A DNA stretch of 64,000 nt from Cichorium intybus (Eukaryota; Streptophyta; Magnoliopsida; Asterales; Asteraceae). The position numbers and the translations under genes are program-made. The DNA is taken from NCBI GenBank assembly GCA_023525715.1, contig CM042014.1, positions 22,727,404 through 22,791,403 of the forward strand, given 5' to 3'. Shown here one piece after another: positions 12,944 through 24,242 of the stretch; within the stretch, counting starts at the first letter, position 1, and each line of letters begins with the position of its first letter. The notes under the pieces are model-generated. The model searched no databases, was not told where the DNA came from, and saw only the letters and a program-made list of their open reading frames with translations.

Positions 12944-13765
12944 ATGAATATATGTAGTTAATAATCGAACGTTCAGAATGGGAATTAACATATATACATT
13001 TGTAATAAGTTCAAACAAAAAGCAATATACAAAATGTATCGCCCATAACTTTAGAAATGACATTAGCTGCAATGTTTTTGGTGAAAATCAATTGACAATT
13101 AATTTCTATAATGCCAATGTGGTGATTTATCCGCACACGTTTGTAATCAAATGGGTAACAAATGAAAATAATTGTATGTCAATGCGTTTATGATGTATCT
13201 TTTAGATTAGAAGGAAAGTTAAATGATATGTTGAAGCTTTGAAGGATGTAAAAGATACATCATTGTGTTCTAAGAAAATGCTAACATGTCGGAGTAAATA
13301 TTGAAATAAGACAATGATGTACTTAAAACTAAACCGAGTTTAACAATATACTAAATTACTAAGTAAGGATCATCACATACTATGAAAGGTATACATCCAT
13401 TATTGTTTTGAAATGGATGGCATAAATAGTCGAGTGGTATAAGAACACAAATTTGAAAGTGTCAGAGTAATAAATAAATAAATACACATTTAATTTGTCT
13501 TATACATGCATTATACTACTAGGTCATCATATTTATAAAAAAAATTCATCTCAGTTTACTCCTTAAACTATTAATCGGTTTATATAATCATAAGTTTTGT
13601 TGACAGGATGTCTACATGATATATATTTGACACTATTAAATTGTTAATAGACAAAATTGTAAATTCGGTCTCGATGGTTTGTCATTTTCTCTGAATTTAG
13701 TCCAACAACTTTCAAAAATGCAAATTTTGTTGTGGATTTGGTCCTTAGAGATAACAGTCGTTAAA
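12944..13765. repeat. Duplicated segment, copy 2 (uninterrupted)
   Basis: Tandem partner of 7374-7699 plus 12528-12931. It carries about 115 bp (13185-13299) that copy 1 lacks, including a small terminal-inverted-repeat unit. No genes. Confidence 0.8.
13190..13263. mobile_element. 74-bp sequence with perfect 15-bp terminal inverted repeats
   Basis: Left end ATGATGTATCTTTTA (13190-13204), right end its exact reverse complement (13249-13263). It lies in the block missing from copy 1 of the local duplication, so it could be a tiny MITE insertion. The missing block is larger than the element, so deletion from copy 1 is equally possible. Confidence 0.5.
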
Positions 13766-14372
13766 ATGTCCAACAACAAGTGGAAACTTCTTTATAGGAA
13801 CTAAAATTTTTTAATAAAAACTTATAGCATGTATAAAATGTTGATTTAGATGGGATAGTTTTTTCAAAAGCAAACTATTTTTGGTTTATCAAATATCCTC
13901 TTTCGAAGCTTATTTTTTTCAACCTTAAACTCCAAGCAATTAAAGATTTGATTATCAAATAATCAAATCAACACGCTAATAGAGCAATAGTTTACCGACC
14001 TATATATAGAATTATAGATGATTGATTGTCAAGTACATGAAGACAATTGTTGAAAACGTATTTCTTGTGAAACTATATATGTTGACTTGCTTTAAACAGT
14101 TGAAAACTATATACGTTAGATTATGTGTGTTTGCCGTTCTAAAAAAAAAAAATGCGTGGTCGATTGTTTGGTACCTAAGTAAAAGTTATATATTATAGGA
14201 TACACAACTAATTTTTATTTTACTCACGATTCGTATAGGGCCCTATTTTCATTTGGGTGACTGGCCAGAATAGCCCGATGGGCAATTTTGGCGATCAAAA
14301 CAAAGCCCTAAATAATTCGGTCCTTTTGTTTTAACTCCTTTGTTGCTCGCTTTCTTCGTTAACAAACCAACA
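13766..14372. other. Promoter side of the GET3 gene
   Basis: AT-rich with no ORF of interest. The proximal part (14225-14340) is less AT-rich, with GCCCGATGGGC and AAAGCCCTAAAT motifs of the kind found in plant housekeeping promoters. No TATA box is obvious. Confidence 0.4.
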
Positions 14373-16486
14373 ATGGCAAACTACACTCTTCTTTGTCGCG
14401 TCGCCAAATCAGGAATCTGTTCGTCCCTGTTTCTTCATGCTACCAGAAGCCGCTTCACCTCTCTCTCAACTACACTCAACATTAAAACACTGCTAAAACC
14501 TCCTTCGCAAGGTGCCTTTCTATTTCTCTTTCTCTCCATCACTCAATGATAAGGTTTTCATAATCGTTGCCAACTCAAACTGCTTCGTTGGATTGAAATT
14601 TATGCGTGTTTCCTTTATTTTGGAATAAAAGTTAAAGTAAATGAAACATTGACCATAAGATTGCGGATTTGAACTCGTTTATGCATTTGCAGCAAGACCA
14701 TTCGCAAGTGATGCCAACTCTGTTTCCCTTTTCGATAAGACAATTGTGGGTAATCAAAGGAAGTACTACATGTTGGGTGGAAAAGGAGGTGTCGGAAAGA
14801 CAAGTTGCGCTGCATCCCTTGCTGTAAAGTTTGCTAATCACGGCCATCCCACCATTGTAGTTTCTACAGACCCTGCTCACTCTCTAAGTGATTCCTTTGA
14901 TCAGGTATCCAATTTTTATCTTATATCTTCTTTGCTTCAATATTCTGTATGTTCATTGGATCATCCATAACCCTTTTGGGAAATACGCGTTTGATTTACT
15001 GCAAGATAAATGCATATCTAGGATCTGACTGGCGGGACACTAGTTCCAATTCAAGGATTGAATTCTCCATTATACGGACTCGAGGTACTACCAATACATA
15101 ATGCTTCCACGCTTTCACCTCCACATGATATCTATTGTATGCAAATTTATTCAATTACAATTTCTCAATAGATTAATCCTGAAAAAACCAAGGAAGATTT
15201 CCGTACTGCATCACAAAACAACAATGGTGCTGGTGTAAAGGATTTTATGAATACCATGGGCCTTGGAATGTTAGCCGATCAGGTATGGATTATGACATTC
15301 TTTCTTGCATTCTTTATCACCCAAACTATGAAAGTTCAAGTACCTTTGACTTTTTGACTTTGTAGTTGGGAGAACTGAAATTGGCTGAGCTTCTGGATAC
15401 ACCTCCACCTGGTCTAGATGAAGCCATTGCAATATCAAAGGTGGGTGCTTTTTGAAACTTCTTGAAAAAAAATGGTTTCTTTGACACAGTTGATATTCAA
15501 TTACACTTATCAAGAAAGATTCTTTGTAGGTAATGGAGTTTGTTGACTCACCAGACTATAGGATGTTTACAAGGATAGTCTTTGATACAGCACCTACAGT
15601 AAGTAACAATGTCACATCCGTTAAAATTTAACAGATGGTAGCAGTTTATGTCATCTAAATACTTACTTTTTTTTCAGGGTCATACACTTAGGCTTTTGTC
15701 TTTACCAGACTTCATGGATGCATCCATAGGCAAATTAATGAAGGTATGATGATATTCACCTCTTTCACAACAATCTTGAAATCCTACTAATTGGTTATAC
15801 TTCTACACTTATCAGATGAAAAAAAAGATTGCTTCAGCAACTTCCGCCATTAAATCTGTATTCGGGAAAGAGCAACCACCACTTGTGGAAGACTCTGTAA
15901 GCATATGTACAATTATAAATTTCACTTTTTTTTTCAAAAGCACTTTAACCAGTATTTGTTTGTTTTTTGTAGACCGATAAGCTAGAGCAATTAAGGGAAA
16001 GAATGGGAAAAGTGAGAGATCTTTTTCGTGACTCACAGACTACAGAATTTGTGATTGTGACTATTCCTACGGTAATTTATTAATCTTGGTGCTTGTTGAC
16101 ATTGTGATGTTAAAATAAAGTAACTTGATAGATTACCAACTGTGACAGGTTATGGCAGTCAAAGAGTCATCACGGTTACATGCATCATTGAAGAAGGAAA
16201 ACGTCCCTGTACAGAGACTTATTGTTAATCAAATCTTACCTTCATCTGCAACTGACTGTAAATTTTGCTTGATGAAAAGAAAGGTAAGACAGCAGCTATG
16301 AGTTAACCTTTGACTACATTCTTTTTTTATATATCATGTTTTTTATAGGATCAAATGCGCGCGATTGATATGATCCGGAAGGATCCAGAATTGGGTAGTT
16401 TAGTTGTAATTGAAGCTCCTTTGGTTGATGTGGAGATAAGGGGAATTCCAGCGTTACAGTTTATGGGGGATGTGGTATGGAAATGA
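14373..16486 (+). CDS. GET3: Organellar GET3-type ATPase (GET3B/GET3C clade)
   Basis: ArsA/Get3 ATPase of 395 residues from eleven exons: 14373-14511, 14693-14904, 15022-15084, 15172-15282, 15366-15440, 15530-15598, 15678-15743, 15816-15896, 15973-16071, 16149-16283, 16349-16486. All are in phase with GT-AG introns. Get3 proteins target tail-anchored proteins and act as holdase chaperones. Residues 75-83 are the deviant P-loop (GGKGGVGKT), 106-115 switch I (DPAHSLSDSF) and 219-224 switch II (DTAPTG). CKFC at 342-345 matches the zinc-binding CxxC of Get3 dimers. The first about 50 residues are Arg/Ser/Leu-rich and nearly free of acidic residues, so they resemble an organelle presequence, more mitochondrial than plastid in look. 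The 395-residue length fits the organellar clade. Which organelle it enters is inference. The gene looks intact. Confidence 0.93.
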
Positions 16487-17254
16487 TGACATCAGCAGAC
16501 ACATCAGAAGGCCAACACGTTTGCACATGTGTTTGGGTTTTACATTTTTGTAGTTGAGTTGGTTAAGAGGGTGTTTGGATGTGTTTTGAAAAAAATGATT
16601 TGAATGTTTGACTTGAAGTCGTAAATCGTAATTGTATGGTTTTTAAGTTGTTACATTGTTGCCTTTTCTTTGTACTTAACAAACTTGATGTGGAATTTGT
16701 GCACTGAAATTCCTCTTTGACACTTTAACATGACAAAGAAGACGTGATTATGTATTTGAGTCTCACTGTTATTTCCTTGTCACGTCTATTTTCCATAAAC
16801 AAGTATTTTGTCATCTTTAACTATGTACAATAATAAAGTTATCTTAAGTAAATTGCACGTAAATAAAATATATCTAATCAATATTTGTTCTACAAGACAT
16901 CTTAAAATCATCATTTATATATCAACTAGGCAAACGTTCTCTCATTGCACTGAACAAAATTTTGGCAAATACGTGCTATTGAAAATAATTATCCTATTAA
17001 TATTTACATGGGTCTTCAGAGGTTGACGTTGGCCGCTCAAATGAAACGGTTTACCATTTTTTTTTTTTCATTATCTCCTAAAATCGCGACTTTTACCTCA
17101 CTATTGTCGATACCAATCGACGAAGAATCATGAACTTCCACTTCAGATTATATTTCTCATTGGATTCACAATTATTGTTGGTAGTCTTGTCTCTCCAAAT
17201 TCGTCATCCAAATTTTGTTGTTTATCATCGTTTTGAGCGAAGACATTTTCATCT
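16487..17254. other. 3' flank of GET3, no gene
   Basis: The 3' UTR of GET3 is expected in the first few hundred bases; no AATAAA lies close to the stop. The rest is AT-rich and unassigned. Confidence 0.4.
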
Positions 17255-17475
17255 TTTATGATTGTCGGAGTCTAACCCGATATTTCTCTAGCATTCACAA
17301 ACATAGTTTAAGACTTCAATGAAAACATGACATCACTCTACACATTAGCCACCCTTTTAAACGTATTTGTCCACGCACACAATGGAAGACCATCAATCTC
17401 TATCCACACCATTCGTTAAATAACAATTTCAATTCTTCAAAATACCAATTCATTTCATCATGTTGCTTAAACTTT
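17255..17475 (-). pseudogene. Remnant of a LINE-type N-terminal (DUF4283-like) region
   Basis: On the minus strand the phrase MVWIEIDGLPLCAWTNTFKR (about 17420-17355) resembles the conserved segment of plant non-LTR retrotransposon or DUF4283 proteins. A plausible preceding segment (MNWYFEELKLLF) is in another frame. Stops and frame changes break it. It is old and non-functional. It lies just outside the Harbinger element. Confidence 0.5.
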
Positions 17476-19108
17476 AAGAAAGCACTACGAGACTTAGGTG
17501 CTCATCACAAATGCTACCCAACACCACCCACGATGAGTACGATTTGCTAGTAAGTCTCGTGCCTCGAGAGATGTCTTTTTCCGGTCCCTTTTTGTGGAGG
17601 AATACCAACTCTACATTTTACACCAAAGACAAGGATGACTGTTAGACTGCACGGAGTGGGCTTAAATTTTGACGAAGGCATCCCTCTTGGCAATCCATGC
17701 CAGCGGCAACACCGCCCCCAGGTGCGGCATGGACGAGCGGCGAATGTTGAGCGGCAGAGACATGCCGCGTTCTCTCTCCTCTTTGTGGTCAAAATTTGTG
17801 GCTTTTGAGGTAAGATATGACCGTTTGAACGGTCAAAATCTATTAATTTTTTTTCCCATCTTTTAACTCTCTATATATACATATACATATTTCATTTGAC
17901 ATACATGCACACACCTCTTCACATATAGACACTTTCAAAATAAATCCAATTCAAAGAAATCAACAACTACTAATGATTGGTGAGGCGGCTCTCAAATCAA
18001 TGAAAGTTATGCTCGGTCTTTTAGAAGACGAAGACGAATCCGAAGCCGAAAGTTCACAACGGGTATCTCGAAAAATTATTTTGAGGGACCGTTGGGCTGC
18101 AAATAATCTTCTTATGGCGCACTACTTTAATGATGATGCCATCTACGAAAGCAAATTCCGCCAAAGGTTTCGCATGCAGAAACCTTTATTTATGCGTATT
18201 GTCACCGACTTGACTAATTTTTCTGAGTATATTAGTCAACGTCCCGACGCAAGAGGTGCAGAAGGCTTTTCTCCGATACAGAAATGCGCGTGTGCAGTAC
18301 GTCAACTAGCATACGGTTCTGTGGGAGATTCATGGGACGAGTATTTTCAAATGTCGGAGCGGATGACACGGGAAACTTTGGAGGAGTTTTGCCGATGTGT
18401 TATTGAAGTATACGGTCCAAGGTATTTACGCAAGCCTACATTCAGTGATGTTCAGGCATCGTACGCCCATCACACAAATGTGCACGGTTTTCCTGGGATG
18501 CTTGGAAGTCTAGATTGTCTTCATTGGCCTTGGACCACTTGCCCGAGTGCATGGCATGGGCAATTCACACGTGGTGATAAGACCCACCCAACGGTCATCT
18601 TGGAAGCAGTTGCATCACATGATCTATGGATTTGGCATGCATTCTTTGGTGCTCCCGGTTCAATTAACGATATCAACATTTTAAACATGTCGCCTTTATT
18701 TGACGGGTTTTGCAACGGCTCCGCCCTGGATTGTCCATTTCAAGTAAATGGAACCACATACAAATACGGGTATTATCTTGTAGATGGTATATATCCAGAA
18801 TATGCTGTGCTTGTGAAATCTTTGACATGTCCAGGTGATGCAAAGCGTATAAAATTTAAAGCAGCTTAAGAGAGGGCAAGAAAGGATGTCGAGCGAGCAT
18901 TTGGAGTTCTTAAAAAGCGGTGGCAAATTTTGGAAAATCCAGCATGTCCACGGTCGGTGGACAAACTATCGCGTATTATGTATGCATGCATAATTTTACA
19001 CAATATGATCATAGAAGATCAAGGAAAAGCGATATGTCAGTATGTGGAAAATGAGGAAGTTCCGTCAATTCCACCAATAGAGCCGGGTAGCCCACCGTAC
19101 GTTGCAAG

Positions 19109-19425
19109 TGTTAGGATCGAGACACTTAGCATACGAACACTAAACTCACACACTCAACTCTCAAATTAAGAACACAAGAATTTAACGTGGTTCGGTCCAA
19201 AAATGACCTACGTCCACGGCGGATAACTAGGAATGTTTTATTGCTCTGTGTTTTTGTGTTGTGTGGTACATTTGGTTTGATGCTATGCTGCCCTTTATAT
19301 AGGCATGTGAGTATGTGTGAACAAATCAATGTGAAACAAAGAAGCTTTGCCTTCAACAAAATAAGCTACCAACCCTTGAGAAAAATTCTTCACCCCTTTG
19401 TTGACAAAGCCTCCATATTCTAACA
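19109..19425 (-). repeat. 3' LTR (element sense) of the intact Copia
   Basis: 317 bp, two differences from 24243-24559. It is preceded by the target duplication GCAAG inside the Harbinger transposase. Confidence 0.95.
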
Positions 19426-19598
19426 ATCTCCCACTTGGAGGCTTGAACAACTTAGTCTTTCTCTGCCATCCAAATCTTGATCCTTAAACACACATTCTCT
19501 CTCACTTGAAGCCACGGAACAATCTTCACCTGTGCTTCAACTGTCTATTAAAAAACACTTTTGATCTTAGCTCCTTCCTAGTTACCCTGGCCTTCTCT

Positions 19599-22500
19599 TC
19601 AATTATCCTGAAGGCCAGTTGAAGCTATGCAGAGCTTCAACTTCTCTAAGGTAACAACCTTAGTCAACATATCAGCTGGATTTTCAGTTCCTTTGATCTT
19701 ATTCAACTTCAGAGTACCATCATTAATTCTTTCTCTGATGAAGTGATATCTCAGCTGTATGTGCTTTGTCTTCGAATGGAAGACATGATTCTTTGCAAGG
19801 TGTATTGCACTTTGATTATCACAAAACAGTGCACAATCAACTTGTTCATTGCCAAGTTCTTCGAGAAAGTTCTTCAACCATATAAGCTCTTTGCTTGCTT
19901 CAGCAACTGCCATATACTCTGCTTCTGTGGTTGAAAGGGCAACACTTTTCTGGAGTTTAGACATCCAACTCACTGCAGTGCCTCCTACTGTAAAGACATA
20001 CCCGGTAGTGCTTTTGTATGAGTCTTTGCAACCACCAAGGTCTGCATCTGCAAAACCCTTCAGAATGACATCTTTCCCTTTAAAATGCAATGCCACTTTT
20101 GAAGTCCCCTTCAAATATCTTAGCAGCCATTTAACTGCTTCCCAATGTTCTCTCCCCGGATTGGACATAAATCGACTAACAACTCCCACTGCATGTGCAA
20201 TATCTGGTCTCGTGCATACCATTGCATACATGAGACTACCAACTGCAGATGCATAAGGTACTTTAGCCATTTCTTTCTTGTCTTCATCTGATTTGGGTGA
20301 CTGAACTTTAGAAAGCTTAAAGTGACTTCCCAAAGGTGTGCTTCTGATCTTGGCATCTTTAAGTCTGAATTTCTCTAACACTTTCTCAATGTACTTCTCT
20401 TGAGAGAGTGTCAAAGAGTCATCTTCTTTGTTTCTGAAAATACTCATCCCGAGTATTTGGTTTGCAGCTCCCAAGTCTTTCATCTCGAATTCTTCAGACA
20501 TTTGCTTCTTTAACTTCTTGATCTCTGTCATGTCTGAGCCTGCAATCAGCATATCATCTACATAGAGTAGTAGAATGATATAAGAACCCTTAAACTTCTT
20601 GATGTAACAACAATGGTCATTGTCACATCTCTTGTAACCAACTCTTCTCATGAAGTTATCAAACTTCAAATACCATTGTCTGGGCGCTTGCTTCAGACCA
20701 TACAAGCTCTTCTTCAATTTACACACCAAGTTTTCTTTGCCTTTAATCTGAAAACCCTCTGGTTGTGTCATGTAAATTTCTTCATCTAGGTCACCATGTA
20801 GAAAAGCTGTCTTGACATCTAGCTGCTCTAGATGCAAACCTTCTGCTGCTACAATGCTGAGAACAAGTCTGATAGTGGTCATCTTCACTACCGGAGAGAA
20901 TATTTCATTGAAATTGATTCCCTCTTTCTGTTGAAAGCCCTTGACTACTAATCTTGCTTTGTACCGTTTGGTACCATCATGTTCATCCTTGACCCTGAAA
21001 ACCCATTTGTTTTGAAGAGCCTTCTTCCCGGATGGAAGCTTCGTTAGAAACCAGGTCTTGTTCTTCTCAAGCGACTTCATTTCATCTTTCATTTCTAGCT
21101 CCCACTGCAATGAATCTTTCAACCTCTTAGCTTCAGAGTAACACTGGGGTTCACCATTTTCTGTCAAAAGAATGTAGTTGACAGATGGTGAGTATCTTTG
21201 TGGTGGTCTGATGACTCTGGAAGATCTTCTTGGTTGAACTTGAGGTGTGGCTGGGGACTCTGGAGCTGGAGGGCTGGTTTCTTCATCTTCAGAGTCATTT
21301 CTGGAATCATCCTCTGAGCTCCCACTGTCAGTTGAATCATCCCCAGATTCAGGGATTTCAACTGAAGCTTCTTTCTTCTTTTCACCACCTTCATATTCAA
21401 CGTACTCCTTCTGGACTTCTGGACTTTTGTTGTTCCTGTCTTTGTATAACTCAGCTTCGTTAAAGGTGACATTCTTGCTTCGGATTATCTTTCTGCTTTC
21501 ACTATCCCAAAGCCTATAACCCATTTCATCTGACCCATAACCAATGAATGTGCACTTCTTGGTCTTTGAATCAAGTTTATCCCTGTCACCATCTTTTAAC
21601 AAACTGTAAGCAGTACAACCAAATACTTTCAGGTGTTTGAGACTTACTTCCTTCTCTTGCCACATTTCTTCCGGCAATTTAAAATTCAAGGGAACACACG
21701 GTGAACGGTTAATCAAGTAGGCTGCAGTGTTAACTGCATCGGCCCAGAATGTCTTTGGTAAACCAGCATTCAACCTCATGCTTCTAGCCCTTTCATTAAG
21801 AGTTCTATTCATTCTCTCAGCTACACCATTCTGCTGAGGGGTTCCTGGGACCGTCTTGATCATCTTTATCCCTTGCTTGGCACAGTAGTCAACAAACTCC
21901 TTGCTTATGTATTCACCACCATTATCCGACTTCAGACATTTTACCTTCAAATCAGTTTCATTTTCAACAGCAGATTTCCATATCTTAAAAGTATCAAATA
22001 CATCAGATTTATTTTTAAGAAAATAGACCCATACCTTGCGTGTTGAATCATCAATAAAGGTTACATAGTAGTTTTTGCCTCCTAGGGATGAAACTGGTGT
22101 TGGTCCAAATACATCAGAGTGAACAAGCTCCAACTTCTGAGCTTTCGGTGTCTTCCTTGTCTTTACAAAAGTAACCCGCTTTTGTTTCCCGAGGACACAA
22201 GATTCACAGAATTCTGTTTCAACTTTCTTCAAGTCTGGAAACTTCCCTTTCTGAGCCAACATCTTCAATCCCTTATTGCTCATGTGTCCGAGTCGTTGGT
22301 GCCATAAATTAGATGGACTCGGATTTGTGGTTACGGCATGAACACCATCACTAGGTATCTCTACCATGTATAAGGTGCCTTTCTTCTTTCCTTTGGCAAT
22401 CACCAAGTTGCCTTTGATCACTTTCCATTGTCCACCCCCAAAGTGAACATCAAACCCTTCATCATCCAACTTACCAACTGAAATCAACTTTCTCCTTAAG

Positions 22501-23540
22501 TTTGGAATAACCCTGACATCTTTCAATGTCCATGTGGTTCCTAAGGAGGTCTTCAAATCTACGTCTCCGATACCCGTAATATCAAGCACTTGATCATCGG
22601 CCAAACGAACTTTGCCAAGAGCACCTGTTTGTAGGTTCTTGACCATATCTGGGCATGAGACGGCATGGAAAGAAGCACCTGAATCCATAATCCAGGATTC
22701 TGCCGAATTCTCAACGCAACATATGAGAAAATCTTCCGAATCTTCAGAGGATACATTGTTTACTTCTTTCTTTTCAACTTGTGGTTTTGGGCATTGGCTT
22801 CTAAAGTGACCTTTTTCTTTGCAATTCCAGCATTCAATGTCTTTTCTGGTTTTTGACTGGCCTCTTTTTCTGGACTTTGATCTGCCTCGACCACGTCCTC
22901 TTTCGTTTTTTCTTCCTCTACTTTCTGTATGCAATATAGAACTAGAACTAGAAGTCTCACCATTGCTTCTCCGTCTGATATCTTCATTTACAATTAAGTC
23001 ACGAATACTCTCGAAAGTGAGTTTGGTAGTGCCAGATGCACTACTAACAGCTGTGACTGTGCCTGACCAACTGTCGGGCAAAGATGATAAAAGGAGGAGC
23101 GCTTGTACTTCATCTTCAAACTTTATTGCAACTGAGGCTAAACGAGAGATAATTGAGTTAAACTCGTTTATGTGAGCGGTAACTGACATGCCTTCCTTCA
23201 TCTTGGTGTTAACCAATTGTTTGATGAGGAACACTTTGTTGGAAGCGGACGGCTTCTCGTACATGTTGGACAAAGCCTTAAATACTCCATAAGTAGTTGT
23301 TTCATTGACAATGTTATACGCAACACTCTTCGCCAATGAAAGCCTAACTACGCCCAAGGCTTGTCGATCCAACAACTTCCAATCTTCATCATACATGTCA
23401 TCGGGTTGTACGCCCAACATAGGCAAATGCAAACTTTTCTGATACAGCATATCTTCAATTTGCATCTTCCAAAATCCATAATCGGTACCATCAAATTTCT
23501 CAATTTTAATTTTACCGTCTTCTGCCATTTTAACGGACAA
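19599..23540 (-). CDS. Copia gag-pol polyprotein, 1313 residues, uninterrupted
   Basis: Single frame in canonical Copia order. Gag starts with a DUF4219/UBN2-type N-terminus; the methionine at 23528 (MAEDGKIKIEKF) is the likelier start, four residues inside the longest frame. A basic Arg/Gly/Ser stretch is followed by the zinc knuckle CWNCKEKGHFRSQC near residue 240. Protease WIMDSGASFHAV is near 285. Integrase follows, with its zinc-binding His/Cys region (LWHQRLGHMS, CESCVLG) and GTPQQNGVAERMNRT. Reverse transcriptase carries YVDDMLIAG, and RNase H ends the protein (ALSTTEAEYMA, KTKHIQLRYHFIRE). No stop or frameshift is seen and key catalytic motifs are present. The similarity in layout to Tnt1 supports the Tork/Tnt1 lineage (inference). 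Confidence 0.95.
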   Translation of the reverse strand: MSVKMAEDGKIKIEKFDGTDYGFWKMQIEDMLYQKSLHLPMLGVQPDDMYDEDWKLLDRQALGVVRLSLAKSVAYNIVNETTTYGVFKALSNMYEKPSASNKVFLIKQLVNTKMKEGMSVTAHINEFNSIISRLASVAIKFEDEVQALLLLSSLPDSWSGTVTAVSSASGTTKLTFESIRDLIVNEDIRRRSNGETSSSSSILHTESRGRKNERGRGRGRSKSRKRGQSKTRKDIECWNCKEKGHFRSQCPKPQVEKKEVNNVSSEDSEDFLICCVENSAESWIMDSGASFHAVSCPDMVKNLQTGALGKVRLADDQVLDITGIGDVDLKTSLGTTWTLKDVRVIPNLRRKLISVGKLDDEGFDVHFGGGQWKVIKGNLVIAKGKKKGTLYMVEIPSDGVHAVTTNPSPSNLWHQRLGHMSNKGLKMLAQKGKFPDLKKVETEFCESCVLGKQKRVTFVKTRKTPKAQKLELVHSDVFGPTPVSSLGGKNYYVTFIDDSTRKVWVYFLKNKSDVFDTFKIWKSAVENETDLKVKCLKSDNGGEYISKEFVDYCAKQGIKMIKTVPGTPQQNGVAERMNRTLNERARSMRLNAGLPKTFWADAVNTAAYLINRSPCVPLNFKLPEEMWQEKEVSLKHLKVFGCTAYSLLKDGDRDKLDSKTKKCTFIGYGSDEMGYRLWDSESRKIIRSKNVTFNEAELYKDRNNKSPEVQKEYVEYEGGEKKKEASVEIPESGDDSTDSGSSEDDSRNDSEDEETSPPAPESPATPQVQPRRSSRVIRPPQRYSPSVNYILLTENGEPQCYSEAKRLKDSLQWELEMKDEMKSLEKNKTWFLTKLPSGKKALQNKWVFRVKDEHDGTKRYKARLVVKGFQQKEGINFNEIFSPVVKMTTIRLVLSIVAAEGLHLEQLDVKTAFLHGDLDEEIYMTQPEGFQIKGKENLVCKLKKSLYGLKQAPRQWYLKFDNFMRRVGYKRCDNDHCCYIKKFKGSYIILLLYVDDMLIAGSDMTEIKKLKKQMSEEFEMKDLGAANQILGMSIFRNKEDDSLTLSQEKYIEKVLEKFRLKDAKIRSTPLGSHFKLSKVQSPKSDEDKKEMAKVPYASAVGSLMYAMVCTRPDIAHAVGVVSRFMSNPGREHWEAVKWLLRYLKGTSKVALHFKGKDVILKGFADADLGGCKDSYKSTTGYVFTVGGTAVSWMSKLQKSVALSTTEAEYMAVAEASKELIWLKNFLEELGNEQVDCALFCDNQSAIHLAKNHVFHSKTKHIQLRYHFIRERINDGTLKLNKIKGTENPADMLTKVVTLEKLKLCIASTGLQDN

Positions 23541-23559
23541 AATGCACTTTTCTTTCAGA

Positions 23560-24005
23560 AATTAAGGGTGAAAAATGCAATTTTCTGAAATTCAGGGGCT
23601 AAACTGCAATTTTCTGAAAGTTTGGGGGCTAAACTGCAATTTTCAGAAAGTTTAGGGGCTAAACTGCAATTTTCAGAAAGTTTAGGGGCTAAAATGCACT
23701 TTTCTGAAAGTTCGGGGGCTAAACTGCAATTTTTAGAAAGTTCAGGGGCTAAAATGCACTTTCCTGAAAGTTCAGGGGCTAAACTGTAATTTTCTGAAAA
23801 TTCAGGGACCTGTTTTGCAATTTCTGAAGGTTCAGGGACCTGTTTTGCAATTTCGGAACTCCAGGGACTTGTTTTGCAAATTTTGGTACCTCAGGGACAT
23901 GTTTTGCAAATTCTGGAACCTCAGGGACTTGTTTTGCAAATTCTGGAACTTCAGGGACCTGTTTTGCAAATTCTGAAACTTCAGGGACCTGTTTTGCAAA
24001 TGCTA
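23560..24005. repeat. 30-31-bp tandem repeats in the Copia leader
   Basis: About fifteen units between the gag start and the primer-binding site. Two subfamilies adjoin. One reads TTCAGGGGCTAAACTGCAAT (about 23590-23795); the other reads CAGGGACCTGTTTTGCAAAT (about 23800-24005). They share the CTGAAAGTTCAGGG core, so they derive from one ancestral array. Many units are 30 bp, so reading frames stay open through them. Confidence 0.88.
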
Positions 24006-24242
24006 CATTACCGCTACAGTGTTGTCTTCTCCGGCGAAACTCCGGTGCTACAGTGTCGTCTTCTCCGGCGAACTGGTTTGGAGGTCTTCCGGTGCTCAAA
24101 AAATTCGAAAAAATATATTTTCGGAATCTGCGGAACGAGACCTTTCCAACGGCGTAAACCAAAATCGTTTTTGAGACAAAAAATTTCCGACCCAAAAACA
24201 GAAAATCACTCTCTGGAGCTATACCAAGGCTCTGATACCACT

